From Microbacterium hydrocarbonoxydans (GTDB taxonomy: Bacteria > Actinomycetota > Actinomycetes > Actinomycetales > Microbacteriaceae), in NCBI RefSeq assembly GCF_000956475.1, contig NZ_JYJB01000009.1, forward strand, positions 1 through 64,000: a stretch of DNA of 64,000 bases, written 5' to 3'. Each line of letters begins with the position of its first letter. Within the stretch, counting starts at the first letter, position 1. The translations under genes and the position numbers were made by a program. A model generated the notes under the pieces. That model ran no database searches. It saw nothing but the letters and a program-made list of their open reading frames with translations, and was not told the DNA's origin. This document shows, one piece after another, positions 25,361-34,543 of the stretch.

Positions 25361-25369
25361 TCGCTTTCT

Positions 25370-25433
25370 CCAGGGGATGCAGCGGCCAGGGGATGCAGCG
25401 GCTAGCGGATGCGGCGGCCAGCGGGCGGGGCTC
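25370..25433. repeat. 16-bp tandem repeat, three to four units
   Basis: Two identical CCAGGGGATGCAGCGG units (25370 and 25386), then CTAGCGGATGCGGCGG and a more diverged fourth unit reaching the end of the next gene. It is intergenic. Confidence 0.8.
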
Positions 25434-25902
25434 AGCGGGCGGCGTCGGCCAGATGCCGGGCGTTGTGGCTGAGCACCTTCACCATGATGCCGTGCCGGCG
25501 CAGCTCCGCCACAGCGCGGCGGCCCTCTTCGGCGTCGCGTCCGAGAGCGTTGATGTTCGCGACGACGAGCACGTCGCCCGTACGCAGCGTGGCGATCAGC
25601 CGGGCGATGCGATCGCTCCAGCTCTCCAGGATGTCGGGCGCCGGATGCCGGAACCCTTCGATCGGCACTCCGAAGCGCGCGAGGTCTTCACGCTGCTGGA
25701 CGACCGACGGCATCCCCTCGCGCGCCACAACGAGCCCGACCAGACGCGAGCCGTCGGGGCGCGCAGACCAGAAATCGCGGTTCTGCTGCAGCTCGGTGAA
25801 GCACTTCGGGCACTCGGCCGCGGCATGCGGCAGGTGCAGGGGGCTCGTCAGGGCGTCATCGACGGATGCCGTGGACTTCGCCGTCTCGTTCGTCTCGCTC
25901 AT
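25432..25902 (-). CDS. Resolvase-fold protein lacking the catalytic serine
   Basis: A 156-residue protein. Residues about 50-150 align by eye with the N-terminal domain of serine recombinases (QQREDLARFGVPIEGF, IARLIATLRTGDVLVVANIN, ALGRDAEEGRRAVAELRRHG). The catalytic YxRVS is VAREG, so the nucleophilic Ser is a Gly. The usual DRLGR is NALGR, losing Asp and Arg. There is no C-terminal DNA-binding domain. CPKC near residue 31 is half of a possible zinc site. It is therefore unlikely to recombine DNA; a regulatory role is possible. Confidence 0.7.
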   Translation of the reverse strand: MSETNETAKSTASVDDALTSPLHLPHAAAECPKCFTELQQNRDFWSARPDGSRLVGLVVAREGMPSVVQQREDLARFGVPIEGFRHPAPDILESWSDRIARLIATLRTGDVLVVANINALGRDAEEGRRAVAELRRHGIMVKVLSHNARHLADAAR

Positions 25903-25980
25903 CGCGCACCTCCGGCATCCATTCTGCCCTGCTCGGGCCGCGTCGGGATACGCCGTCGTCGCCGCGGACCGGTGCCGTCT

Positions 25981-26979
<999 letters not shown>

Positions 26980-27002
26980 CTACGTCTGCGGCGGCCCCGG
27001 AG

Positions 27003-27008
27003 TACCCT
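27003..27008 (+). promoter_or_regulatory. Candidate -10 box of a leaderless transcript
   Basis: TACCCT ends 6 nt before the ATG at 27015, so transcription may begin at the start codon. No ribosome site is visible. Confidence 0.5.
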
Positions 27009-27014
27009 CGATCC

Positions 27015-27911
27015 ATGACGTTCAATCCGGATGCCGACATCTCGACCAACACCACGCGTCGTCGCGGACGCGGCGCGGTCGTCGCCGGTGCCGGCGGCAT
27101 CGGCCTGCTCGGTATCATCGCGCTGATCGCCGGCCCGCTGCTGGGGATCGACCTGACCGGCCTGATCCCGTCGGGCGACGGGGGAGGCGGAGGGGGCGCG
27201 GGGTCACCGCAGGAGTCCACCCTCAGCGAATGCAAGACCGGCGAGGATGCGAACGAGAACGTCGACTGCCGCATGGCCGGCGCCGAAGTGGTGCTGAACG
27301 CCTACTGGGAGGATCACGTCGACGGCTACGTCAAGCCCGGCCTGGTCGTGGTCGACGGCTCCGCATCCACAGGATGCGGCACAGCATCCAACGCCGTGGG
27401 CCCGTTCTACTGCCCGCCCGATCAGACCGTCTACATCGACCCGACCTTCTTCGACCTCATGAGGCAGCAGTTCGGAGCCTCAGCCGGCAACCTCGCGCAG
27501 CTCTACATCGTCGGACACGAGTGGGGCCACCACATCCAGTACATCACCGGCACGATGGACAAGTATCCCAACAACGGCACCGGACCGGACAGCAATGGCG
27601 TGCGCACCGAGCTGCAGGCCGACTGCTACGCGGGAGCGTGGATCGGCGAGATGACGAAGGAGAAGGATGCGGACGGCGTGCCCTATCTGAAGGCTCCGAC
27701 CGAGACGGAGCTCGCCGATGCGGTCAACGCCGCGTACACCGTCGGCGACGACCACATCCAGGAGCAGTCCGGCGGGTTCGTGAGTCCCGAGAGCTTCACG
27801 CACGGCACCAGCGAGCAGCGTCAGTTCTGGTTCGCGAACGGCTACAAGAACGGCCTCGATGTGTGCGCCGCGACGTTCACCCTGCCTGGGGATCAGCTCG
27901 GACCCCAGTAG
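27015..27911 (+). CDS. Membrane-anchored neutral zinc metallopeptidase (YpfJ-like)
   Basis: A 298-residue protein. A cytosolic Arg-rich start and one membrane helix (about 22-47) precede a Gly-rich linker and the peptidase domain. The zinc motif HEWGHH is near residues 169-174, and the third ligand Glu is in ELQADCYAG. TVYIDPTFFDLM and GTSEQRQFWFANGY are further family blocks. The active site lies outside the membrane. The substrate is unknown. The start is likely leaderless. Confidence 0.9.
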   Translation: MTFNPDADISTNTTRRRGRGAVVAGAGGIGLLGIIALIAGPLLGIDLTGLIPSGDGGGGGGAGSPQESTLSECKTGEDANENVDCRMAGAEVVLNAYWEDHVDGYVKPGLVVVDGSASTGCGTASNAVGPFYCPPDQTVYIDPTFFDLMRQQFGASAGNLAQLYIVGHEWGHHIQYITGTMDKYPNNGTGPDSNGVRTELQADCYAGAWIGEMTKEKDADGVPYLKAPTETELADAVNAAYTVGDDHIQEQSGGFVSPESFTHGTSEQRQFWFANGYKNGLDVCAATFTLPGDQLGPQ

Positions 27912-27951
27912 CGTTGACGGCGTAGGTCTGTGATCTGGAGGGTCGACGACG

Positions 27952-28917
27952 ATGAATCTGGATGCGCTGTATCCGCCGATCGAGCCGTATGAGACGGGTG
28001 AGCTGCTCGTCGGCGACGGTCACCGCATGTACTGGGAGGCCAGCGGCAACCCCGAGGGCAAGCCCGTGGTATTCCTGCACGGCGGACCGGGCAGTGGCAC
28101 GTCGCCATGGCAACGGCAGTTCTTCGACCCCGAGGTGTACCGGATCGTGCTGCTCGACCAGCGCGGGTGCGGGCGCAGCACCCCGCACGCGGGCGACCCC
28201 GACGCCGACCTGCGCTACGTCACCACGGCGCACCTGATCGCCGACATCGAGCTGCTGCGCAAGAACCTCGGTATCACGGCGTGGCAGGTGTTCGGCGGTT
28301 CGTGGGGGAGCGCACTCGCGCTCGCCTATGCGCAGGCGCATCCGGATGCGGTCACCGAGCTCGTGATCCGCGGCATCTTCACTCTGCGTCGTGAAGAGCT
28401 CGAGTGGTTCTACGAGGGCGGAGCCGCAGCGCTGTACCCCGATCTGTGGGAGGCGTTCGTCGCCCCGATCCCGGTGCTCGAGCGCACGCGGATGATCGAG
28501 GCGTATCACCGGCGGCTGTTCGATCCTGATCCGGCGGTGCACGAGCCGGCCGCGATCGCCTGGTCGAGGTGGGAGGCGTCGACGGTCACGCTGGTGCCGG
28601 ATGCCGAGCAGATCGAGGCCATGTCGGACCCGCGAAAGGCCACGGCGTTCGCGCGCATCGAGAACCACTTCTTCGTCCACCGGGGCTGGTGGGAGGAAGG
28701 GCAGCTGATCGCGGGGGTCGACGGCATCCGTCACATCCCCACTGTCATCGTGCAGGGGCGGCACGACGTGTGCACGCCGATGATGACCGCGTGGGATCTG
28801 CACCAGGCCTGGCCGGAGGCCGAGTTCGTCGTGGTCGACGATGCCGGGCACTCCGCGGCCGAGCCCGGCATCCAGCGGGCCCTTCGCGCCGCGACCGATC
28901 GATTCGCCGGGCGCTGA
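27952..28917 (+). CDS. pip: Proline iminopeptidase
   Basis: A 321-residue alpha/beta hydrolase of family S33 that releases N-terminal proline. The oxyanion motif is LHGGPGSGTSPW, the nucleophile Ser is in GGSWGSALALAYA (about residue 116), the acid Asp in GRHDVCTP and the His in DDAGHSAAEPG. LLDQRGCGRSTPH is diagnostic of this family. A ribosome site (GGAGGG) precedes the ATG. It faces the aldehyde dehydrogenase gene convergently with an 18-bp gap. Confidence 0.95.
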   Translation: MNLDALYPPIEPYETGELLVGDGHRMYWEASGNPEGKPVVFLHGGPGSGTSPWQRQFFDPEVYRIVLLDQRGCGRSTPHAGDPDADLRYVTTAHLIADIELLRKNLGITAWQVFGGSWGSALALAYAQAHPDAVTELVIRGIFTLRREELEWFYEGGAAALYPDLWEAFVAPIPVLERTRMIEAYHRRLFDPDPAVHEPAAIAWSRWEASTVTLVPDAEQIEAMSDPRKATAFARIENHFFVHRGWWEEGQLIAGVDGIRHIPTVIVQGRHDVCTPMMTAWDLHQAWPEAEFVVVDDAGHSAAEPGIQRALRAATDRFAGR

Positions 28918-28934
28918 CGCTCAGGCCCTGACGG

Positions 28935-30779
28935 TCAGGCGCGCAGCGCCTTCAGCAGCGTCTTGACGAGCAGGCCGGCGCCGCCCTTCGCTCGGAATCT
29001 CGTGAGCCCCTCGCTGACCTCGGCACCGGTGCGTGCGGATACGAACCACGGCGGCTTCGGGAGGATCGTGCCCTTCGACAGGCTCAGTGACCCAGGGGAG
29101 CGAATCGCCCCGGAGAGCCAGCGGGGGAACGGCCGGAACGGCCCGCGGATGATGGAGCGCTCCACGCCGTCGAGCAGCAGCGCGTTGTGAACCACGCCGA
29201 TTCCGCTGCCGACGTCGGCGATCGTGCCGCCCGGGAACGCGCCCCAGGTGAGAGTCGGCGTGATGAATCCGAAGGCGGTCCAGCCGTTGATCGCGATCGA
29301 GCCGTAGCGAAGCTCGGCGATGGCCCGCTCGAAGCCGGTGCCGAGCGTCTTCTCGGTCGCAGGATCGATCAGCAGATTCGCGCCCAGCGTGCCCTGCAGT
29401 CGGTCGTTCGAGTAGGCCACGGCTGCGTCGAGGAAGGCCTGCCCCGATCCGGGCAGCGCGACGACGCCCAGCACGGGAGCGAAGTACTCGGTGCTCCGCA
29501 GCGCGGCGGAATCGTCGTCGTCGCTGATCTCGACCAGCAGCCGGTCGCCGAGGACGAGGGCGTCGGGGTAGGCGTCTGCCGCGAGGCCCATCCGCGACGG
29601 CGATCCTGGGTACCAGATGGGCCTCTCGGGCGCGTTCGCATAGGCCCGGCGGAGTTCGGCGCGGAACTGGTCGGCCTGCGCCCAGTCGCTCGACATGATC
29701 ACGACCTGTCCGGCGATGCAGTTGTGTCCGCTGTTCTGCAGGCGCATGGTCGCGATGTGCTCGGCCTGATAGGTCAGGTCGGCGGGCGTCCATTCTCCCG
29801 GGACGACGATGATCGGAGACACCCCGCCGAGCTCGGCCGTGATGGGCTTCTCGAGCAGCGGACGGTTCTCGCGCCGGCGACGCGCGGCCGATGCGGACTG
29901 GGCTCCTGAGCCCGTCGAAGGACCCCACACGATCGCATCGAACGTGGCCGCCGAGCCTGTGATGTGCACGTGGGAGAGATCAGGGTGCGCGGTCAGGTAG
30001 GCGCCGACCTCGGGGCCGCCGCGGACGATGCGCAGCAGGCCCGGTTCGATGAGCGCGGCGAAGGCGCGCTTGTACACCGGCACCAGGGCGTCCTGAGTGG
30101 GGTTGACCTTGAGCAGCACCGTGCGGTTGTGCGCCAGGAGTTCATACAGGACGTCGAGCACGGGGATCGAGGTGACGTTGCCCGCCCCGAGCACGAGGCC
30201 GACTCCGCCCGATTCCGTGGGCGTGCGCTGTGCGAGTCCGGCGGCGGCGCGCGCCCGGTTGGGTGTCATGCCCGGCTCGAGCCACACCTCGCCGGTGAAC
30301 CCGGACAGCAGGAACCGGTCGATGCCCGTCAGCGGGAAGGCGTGCACCCTGACCCGCCCGCCCGGAGCGCGGTCGATCGTGATGCCGTCGAGAGGGTTGG
30401 TGCCGTTCGCGAGTCGTGACAGGGTCTCGATATAGGCGTCGAGTGCCCCGAGCGTGCTGTACGGGCCGCTCAGCCACTCCTCGCCTCGGAGCGGATGCCG
30501 AGCATCGAGACCCTTCGATGCCGCCGCAGTGTTCGCCCAGTCTTCGGCCGTCGCTGCGACGCTCGTGCGGACGGCCCGCAGCAGCGTGACTCGCTGCGCG
30601 ATCGTGAGTGCCGACCAGATCGACGTCCCGGTCTGCAGGTCACGGATCACCGCGTCGAGGTCGGCGCGGCGGCCGTCGCTCAGATCCGGGAGGGCGGGGG
30701 AGCCGGCATCCGTCTTCCGGGCCGGTGCCACAGCATCCGTCTTCCTGGCCTTGCCAGCGGGCGTTGTCGCAGAAGTCAT
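28935..30779 (-). CDS. Aldehyde dehydrogenase family protein with two REP-derived insertions
   Basis: A 614-residue protein, about 100 longer than typical aldehyde dehydrogenases. Visible features are ITGSAATFDAIVWG (cofactor region), ELGGVSP and NSGHNCIAGQ with the catalytic Cys. STEYFAPVLGV and a C-terminal AINGWTAFGF region follow. Two in-frame segments derive from REP-like elements: GPSTGSGAQ next to the cofactor region and PGSLSLSKGT near the C-terminus. The N-terminus is a Lys/Ala-rich extension. The substrate is unknown; the enzyme looks intact. Confidence 0.88.
   Translation of the reverse strand: MTSATTPAGKARKTDAVAPARKTDAGSPALPDLSDGRRADLDAVIRDLQTGTSIWSALTIAQRVTLLRAVRTSVAATAEDWANTAAASKGLDARHPLRGEEWLSGPYSTLGALDAYIETLSRLANGTNPLDGITIDRAPGGRVRVHAFPLTGIDRFLLSGFTGEVWLEPGMTPNRARAAAGLAQRTPTESGGVGLVLGAGNVTSIPVLDVLYELLAHNRTVLLKVNPTQDALVPVYKRAFAALIEPGLLRIVRGGPEVGAYLTAHPDLSHVHITGSAATFDAIVWGPSTGSGAQSASAARRRRENRPLLEKPITAELGGVSPIIVVPGEWTPADLTYQAEHIATMRLQNSGHNCIAGQVVIMSSDWAQADQFRAELRRAYANAPERPIWYPGSPSRMGLAADAYPDALVLGDRLLVEISDDDDSAALRSTEYFAPVLGVVALPGSGQAFLDAAVAYSNDRLQGTLGANLLIDPATEKTLGTGFERAIAELRYGSIAINGWTAFGFITPTLTWGAFPGGTIADVGSGIGVVHNALLLDGVERSIIRGPFRPFPRWLSGAIRSPGSLSLSKGTILPKPPWFVSARTGAEVSEGLTRFRAKGGAGLLVKTLLKALRA
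29071..29096 (-). repeat. REP-like element, in frame (SLSLSKG)
   Basis: On the minus strand it reads CACTGAGCCTGTCGAAGGG and encodes GSLSLSKG, the same peptide as the copies at 14197 and 15151. Confidence 0.7.
29901..29926 (+). repeat. REP-like element, opposite orientation, in frame (GPSTGSGAQ)
   Basis: GGCTCCTGAGCCCGTCGAAG followed by GACCCC. The minus-strand gene reads through it as GPSTGSGA, a peptide unrelated to the SLSLSK reading. Confidence 0.65.
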
Positions 30780-30875
30780 CGGCGCCTCCTTAGAGCGGGA
30801 TCCCAGCTTATGCCGCCCGGTTGTCGCATGCGCGACGGAGTTCCCGCATGCGAACCGGGACGCGCGGAGGCATGC

Positions 30876-32252
30876 TCAGGCGTCGATGTCGCTCCGCCGC
30901 AGGCGATACCGGGCGAGCGTCGCGAGACTTGCCATCATGAGCAGTGCGGGGAGGATGCTGAAGCTCAGCACGATGCCGGTGATGGCGGCGTCGGGCTGCT
31001 GCGTCGCGGCTCCGGCGACCGTCGAGACGTACCCGGTCGCGGCGAGCGTGAGCGAGACGAAGGTCGCACCGAGGGCGAAGCCGACGGTCTCGCCGGCGGT
31101 CCACACGCCCGTGAACGTTCCGGCCTGGCCCGGGGTGTGAGCACGCTCGTCGTGCGCGATCACATCGGGCAGCATCGCCATGGGCAGCGACTGCAGGCCG
31201 GCATAGGCGATGCCCGCGACGGCAACGGAGGCGTAGATCCAGGCGCCCGGCATCCACACGGCCGCCGTGATGCTCGCCGCGGCGATCGCGAACACGACGC
31301 TGGCGACGCGGAACGCGCGCTCCTTGCCCGAGCGGCGGGCGATCGCCGTCCATCCCGGAGTCGCCAGCAGCGCCGGGCCCACGAGCGCGAGGAAGACCAG
31401 CGTCACCGCGTCTTCCGAGCGCAGCACCCACGTCGCCACGTACTGAGCGCCGGCGAGCATGGTTCCCGTCGCGAGCGCCTGGAGCAGGAACGTCGCCAGC
31501 AGAGCGCGGAAGGGCTGACTGCGACGCAGGGCGCGGAATCCCGACGCGTACTGCTCGCGGATTCCCGCGGGATGCTCCGCGGCAGCGGCCGGGGCGATGC
31601 GGGTCGCCGCAGCATCCGCCGTCTTCGACGCCACGTACATGCCGAGGCCGATCGCAAGACCGGCGGCGACGCCCATGACGAGGTAGCCGATGACCTGATC
31701 GCCGCCCGCTCCGCGCAACTCGGGTCCGCCGGCGCCGAAGAGCAGGATGGCCGCGGTCAGCACGACCACTCGCCAGCCGAGCAGGCGGGTGCGCTCGTCG
31801 TAGCTGTCGGTGAGCTCGGCGGGCAGGGCCACGTAGGGCACCTGGAACAGGCTGAACGCGGTCGCCGTCGCGAGGAAGGCGAGCAGCACGCAGAGCGCTC
31901 CGGCAGCCGGCCCCCACGTCGGGGGCACGGCGAACGTGAGCGCGAAGAACAGCGGAAGCGTTGCCGCTCCGGCGATCATGAAGCCACGGCGCGACCCCGT
32001 GCGGGCGAGCTGGCGATCGGATGCTGCGCCGATGAGCGGATCGATCACCACATCCCAGATCTTGGCCGCGGTGACGATGAGGCCGGCCGCGAGCGCGGAG
32101 ACGCCGAGATTGTCGGTGAGGAAGTACGTCAGGACGAGCCCGGGCAGTGTCGCATATCCGCCCGTGCCCAGCGACCCGATCGCATAGAGCGCGATCGTGC
32201 GGGGCCGCAGGCGGGCGGCGGATGCTCGTCCGGGGCGAGCGTCGGTGCTCAT
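30876..32252 (-). CDS. MFS transporter of the GPH (glycoside/cation symporter) type
   Basis: A 458-residue protein with about twelve membrane helices. GYATLPGLVLTYFLTDNLGV and KIWDVVIDPLIGAASDR are typical of the GPH/melibiose-symporter group, as is FSLFQVPYVALPAEL. The second half has QSLPMAMLPDVIAHDERAHT. It probably imports or exports a sugar-like substrate with a cation; the substrate cannot be told. It is monocistronic by position. Confidence 0.88.
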   Translation of the reverse strand: MSTDARPGRASAARLRPRTIALYAIGSLGTGGYATLPGLVLTYFLTDNLGVSALAAGLIVTAAKIWDVVIDPLIGAASDRQLARTGSRRGFMIAGAATLPLFFALTFAVPPTWGPAAGALCVLLAFLATATAFSLFQVPYVALPAELTDSYDERTRLLGWRVVVLTAAILLFGAGGPELRGAGGDQVIGYLVMGVAAGLAIGLGMYVASKTADAAATRIAPAAAAEHPAGIREQYASGFRALRRSQPFRALLATFLLQALATGTMLAGAQYVATWVLRSEDAVTLVFLALVGPALLATPGWTAIARRSGKERAFRVASVVFAIAAASITAAVWMPGAWIYASVAVAGIAYAGLQSLPMAMLPDVIAHDERAHTPGQAGTFTGVWTAGETVGFALGATFVSLTLAATGYVSTVAGAATQQPDAAITGIVLSFSILPALLMMASLATLARYRLRRSDIDA

Positions 32253-32280
32253 CGCGCCAGTGTAGCGGCGCGGTGCGTGC

Positions 32281-32544
32281 TCAGATCAGCGAGAGCTCGC
32301 GGAGCTTCGCCTCGACGTCGGCGTTCGAGGGCTCGACGTGGTGCGAGGAGTCGGGGTACACGACCACGGGGATGTTCGTGCGGCCCGAGATCTCCTTCGC
32401 GACATCGGCCGCAGCGGGATCGGCGACCAGGTCGACATAGGCGTATTCGATGCCGAGTTCATCGAGCTGCTTCTTCGTGCGGATGCAGTCGCGGCACCAG
32501 TCGGCGCCGAACATCGTGATCTCGGATGCTGCGGGAGTGCTCAT
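32281..32544 (-). CDS. Mycoredoxin-like glutaredoxin
   Basis: An 87-residue thioredoxin-fold protein. WCRDC (Cys17, Cys20) is the redox site, NIPVVVYPD holds the cis-Pro, and TMFGADWC starts the fold. Mycoredoxins reduce mycothiol mixed disulfides, which fits an actinobacterial host. The ATG is preceded by no strong ribosome site. Confidence 0.88.
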   Translation of the reverse strand: MSTPAASEITMFGADWCRDCIRTKKQLDELGIEYAYVDLVADPAAADVAKEISGRTNIPVVVYPDSSHHVEPSNADVEAKLRELSLI

Positions 32545-32686
32545 GCATCAAGCCTACGGCCGCCTCGCTGAGGGAGGGCCGTGCTCGTTCCCGACTCCGT
32601 ACCGCCTGCTGCATCGTCGCACGGATGCCGGAACCCCAGATTCCGGCCCCCAGCCGTGCGGTGCTGTCAGGCGGTACGGGCGGGGG

Positions 32687-33139
32687 TCAGTGACCGGCCG
32701 CCGCGACCGGCGTCGCGCCGGCGGTGATCGCATCGAGAGCGCGCCGCAGCGAGGAACTCGAGGTATGAGCGGTGTAGGGGAAGTACACGACTTCCACCCC
32801 GACCTCGGCGAACTCGCGCTCGAGCCGCAGGCCCTTCTCCGTGCCGCGCCAATCGTCACCCTTGAAGAAGTGGGTGAACTGCACGTCGCGCCACGAGTCC
32901 ATCTTGGATGGCGTGGTCTCGACGTAGACGTCGTCGACGAACGAGATGTGTCGAACGATCTCGGCACGCTCCGCCGTCGGGATGACGGGCTCGATGCCCT
33001 TCACCTGGCGCAGCATCTCGTCGCTGACGACGCCCGCGATCAGAATGTCGCAGTGCTGCTTGGCGTGACGAAGAAGGTTCAGGTGCCCGACGTGAAACAG
33101 GTCGAAAGCACCAACGGCATAGCCGATGCGCGTCCCCAT
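32687..33139 (-). CDS. Cytidylyltransferase-like nucleotidyltransferase (TagD-like)
   Basis: A 150-residue protein with the HxGH motif in FDLFHVGHLNLLRHAK (His16, His19) and FKGDDWRGTEKG. These place it with glycerol-3-phosphate cytidylyltransferase and related enzymes that make CDP-activated alcohols or sugars. The usual C-terminal RTxxISTS is HTSSSSLRRAL, so substrate preference may differ. It borders the polysaccharide locus, which also holds a CDP-alcohol phosphatidyltransferase at 47019; the two may act in one pathway. Confidence 0.85.
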   Translation of the reverse strand: MGTRIGYAVGAFDLFHVGHLNLLRHAKQHCDILIAGVVSDEMLRQVKGIEPVIPTAERAEIVRHISFVDDVYVETTPSKMDSWRDVQFTHFFKGDDWRGTEKGLRLEREFAEVGVEVVYFPYTAHTSSSSLRRALDAITAGATPVAAAGH

Positions 33140-33143
33140 GATC

Positions 33144-33178
33144 TCCCCAGATCAGTATTCCCCAGAAGCGGATCCCCA
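33144..33178 (-). promoter_or_regulatory. Three TGGGGA boxes before the cytidylyltransferase gene
   Basis: Minus-strand CTGGGGA at 33144-33150, CTGGGGAA at 33158-33165 and TGGGGA at 33173-33178, spaced 14-15 bp. Similar triplets occur before the genes at 42025 and 53651. Confidence 0.5.
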
Positions 33179-33251
33179 TCCGCTCGGCGACTCCCACAGC
33201 CGCCTCGGGTCAGCATATCAGACGGGGGCTGTCGATGACAGAGCGGGAGAA

Positions 33252-33276
33252 TGGTTTGAAAATATCGTTTCCAAAC
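33252..33276. promoter_or_regulatory. Palindromic operator candidate in a divergent promoter region
   Basis: GGTTTGnAAA-n5-TTTnCAAACC. It lies in an AT-richer stretch between the divergent cytidylyltransferase and glycosyltransferase genes. A second 9-bp inverted repeat, TATCGTTTC/GAAACGATA (33262-33270 and 33312-33320), overlaps it. Confidence 0.55.
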
Positions 33277-33345
33277 CCCCACGGATGGGTTCTCAACTCA
33301 TAGCAAGCCGTGAAACGATAGTCGTGCAGCCGTAGAGGGGGAGCA

Positions 33346-34524
33346 GTGGTGACAGAGGTCACGGTCATCGTGCCGACGTACAACGAGCGCGACAACGTCG
33401 CGGAACTCGTCGCACGCACGGCGGCCGCGCTCGACGGACGTGACGCCGAGATCCTCTTCGTCGACGACAGCACTGATGACACGGCGCTCGAGATCGAACG
33501 CGTCGCCGCCGACGCGCCGCTCCCCGTGCGCGTGATCCACCGTGACGACAACATCGGCGGGCTCGGCGGCGCGGTGGTCGCGGGCCTCAGGGCCGCGGCA
33601 TCCGACCTCTGCATCGTCATGGACGGCGACCTCCAGCATCCGCCCGAGCTCGTGCCCGCGCTGCTCGAACGCCATGAGGAAGGCGGAGCCGACGTCGTCG
33701 CGGCCTCGCGCTACGTCGGCGGCGGCGACACCAGCGGACTCGGAACCGCCGTCCGCTTCGGCGTCTCGCGTGTGGCGACCTGGCTCACGAGAGCGATGTT
33801 CCCGATCCGCCTGGCGCGCAGCACCGACCCGATGACCGGATTCTTCCTCGTCGACAGGGCGAAGCTCGACCTGGGCGCGCTCAGGCCCCAGGGATTCAAG
33901 ATCCTGCTGGAGATCCTCGCCCGCACCGACCTGCGCATCGCGGAGGTCCCGATGGAGTTCGGCGAACGCCGGCACGGCACGTCGAAGGCGAGCCTCCGGC
34001 AGGGCGCCACGTTCGTCGCCCATCTCGCGAGGCTCCGATTCGGAAAGATGTCGCTGTTCGCGCTGATCGGCGTGATCGGCGCTGTCGCCAACCTCGGCAT
34101 CATGTGGCTGCTGACCGCTGCGGGCGTGCCCTACGTGTGGGCGGCGATCATCGGCGCCGAGGTCACGATCCTCGGGAACTTCGTGCTGCAGGAGCGCTTC
34201 GTCTTCGCCGACATGCGCACGGACGCTCGAAGCCTCGGCATCCGCTTCTTCACCTCGTTCGCCTTCAACAACGTCGAGGCCGCGCTGCGCATACCTGTGA
34301 TGGCTCTGATGGTCGAGAGCTGGCACATCTCCAGCGTGCTCGCCACCGGGCTCTCACTGATCGTCGCGTTCTTCGCCCGGTTCCTGTTCCACTCGCTCGT
34401 GGTCTATGCGCCCAGCCGGCGAGCGCAGACCGGGGCTGCCGGCGCCGAGCCTAAGCCCGATACCGCGGCGATCCGCGTGATCAGGGCGATCGACGCGGAG
34501 GCGATGCGGCCGGGGGAGCTGTAG
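33346..34524 (+). CDS. GT2 glycosyltransferase fused to a GtrA membrane domain
   Basis: A 392-residue protein. Residues 1-220 form a GT-A domain of the dolichyl-phosphate-mannose synthase type: VIVPTYNERDNV, FVDDSTDDT, MDGDLQHPPE (DxD) and MTGFFLVDR. Residues about 235-365 contain four helices of the GtrA family (FALIGVIGAVANLGIMWLL, NFVLQERFVF). It likely transfers a sugar to polyprenyl phosphate or flips such a lipid for the polysaccharide. The start is GTG 33346 or 33349, after GAGGGGGAG. Confidence 0.92.
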   Translation: MVTEVTVIVPTYNERDNVAELVARTAAALDGRDAEILFVDDSTDDTALEIERVAADAPLPVRVIHRDDNIGGLGGAVVAGLRAAASDLCIVMDGDLQHPPELVPALLERHEEGGADVVAASRYVGGGDTSGLGTAVRFGVSRVATWLTRAMFPIRLARSTDPMTGFFLVDRAKLDLGALRPQGFKILLEILARTDLRIAEVPMEFGERRHGTSKASLRQGATFVAHLARLRFGKMSLFALIGVIGAVANLGIMWLLTAAGVPYVWAAIIGAEVTILGNFVLQERFVFADMRTDARSLGIRFFTSFAFNNVEAALRIPVMALMVESWHISSVLATGLSLIVAFFARFLFHSLVVYAPSRRAQTGAAGAEPKPDTAAIRVIRAIDAEAMRPGEL

Positions 34525-34543
34525 GGAACCGGTTCCGGACCGA

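Noticed and set aside
25370..25433. A CRISPR array, because of regular short repeats
   Set aside because: The units are 16-bp direct repeats without spacers, and no cas genes are near.
25432..25902. An active mobile-element recombinase with attachment sites
   Set aside because: The catalytic residues are missing, there is no DNA-binding domain, and no direct repeats or integration scar flank the gene.
34525..34536. GGAACCGGTTCC as a terminator between convergent genes
   Set aside because: The palindrome leaves at most a 4-bp stem with a CCGG loop and has no T-run on either side.
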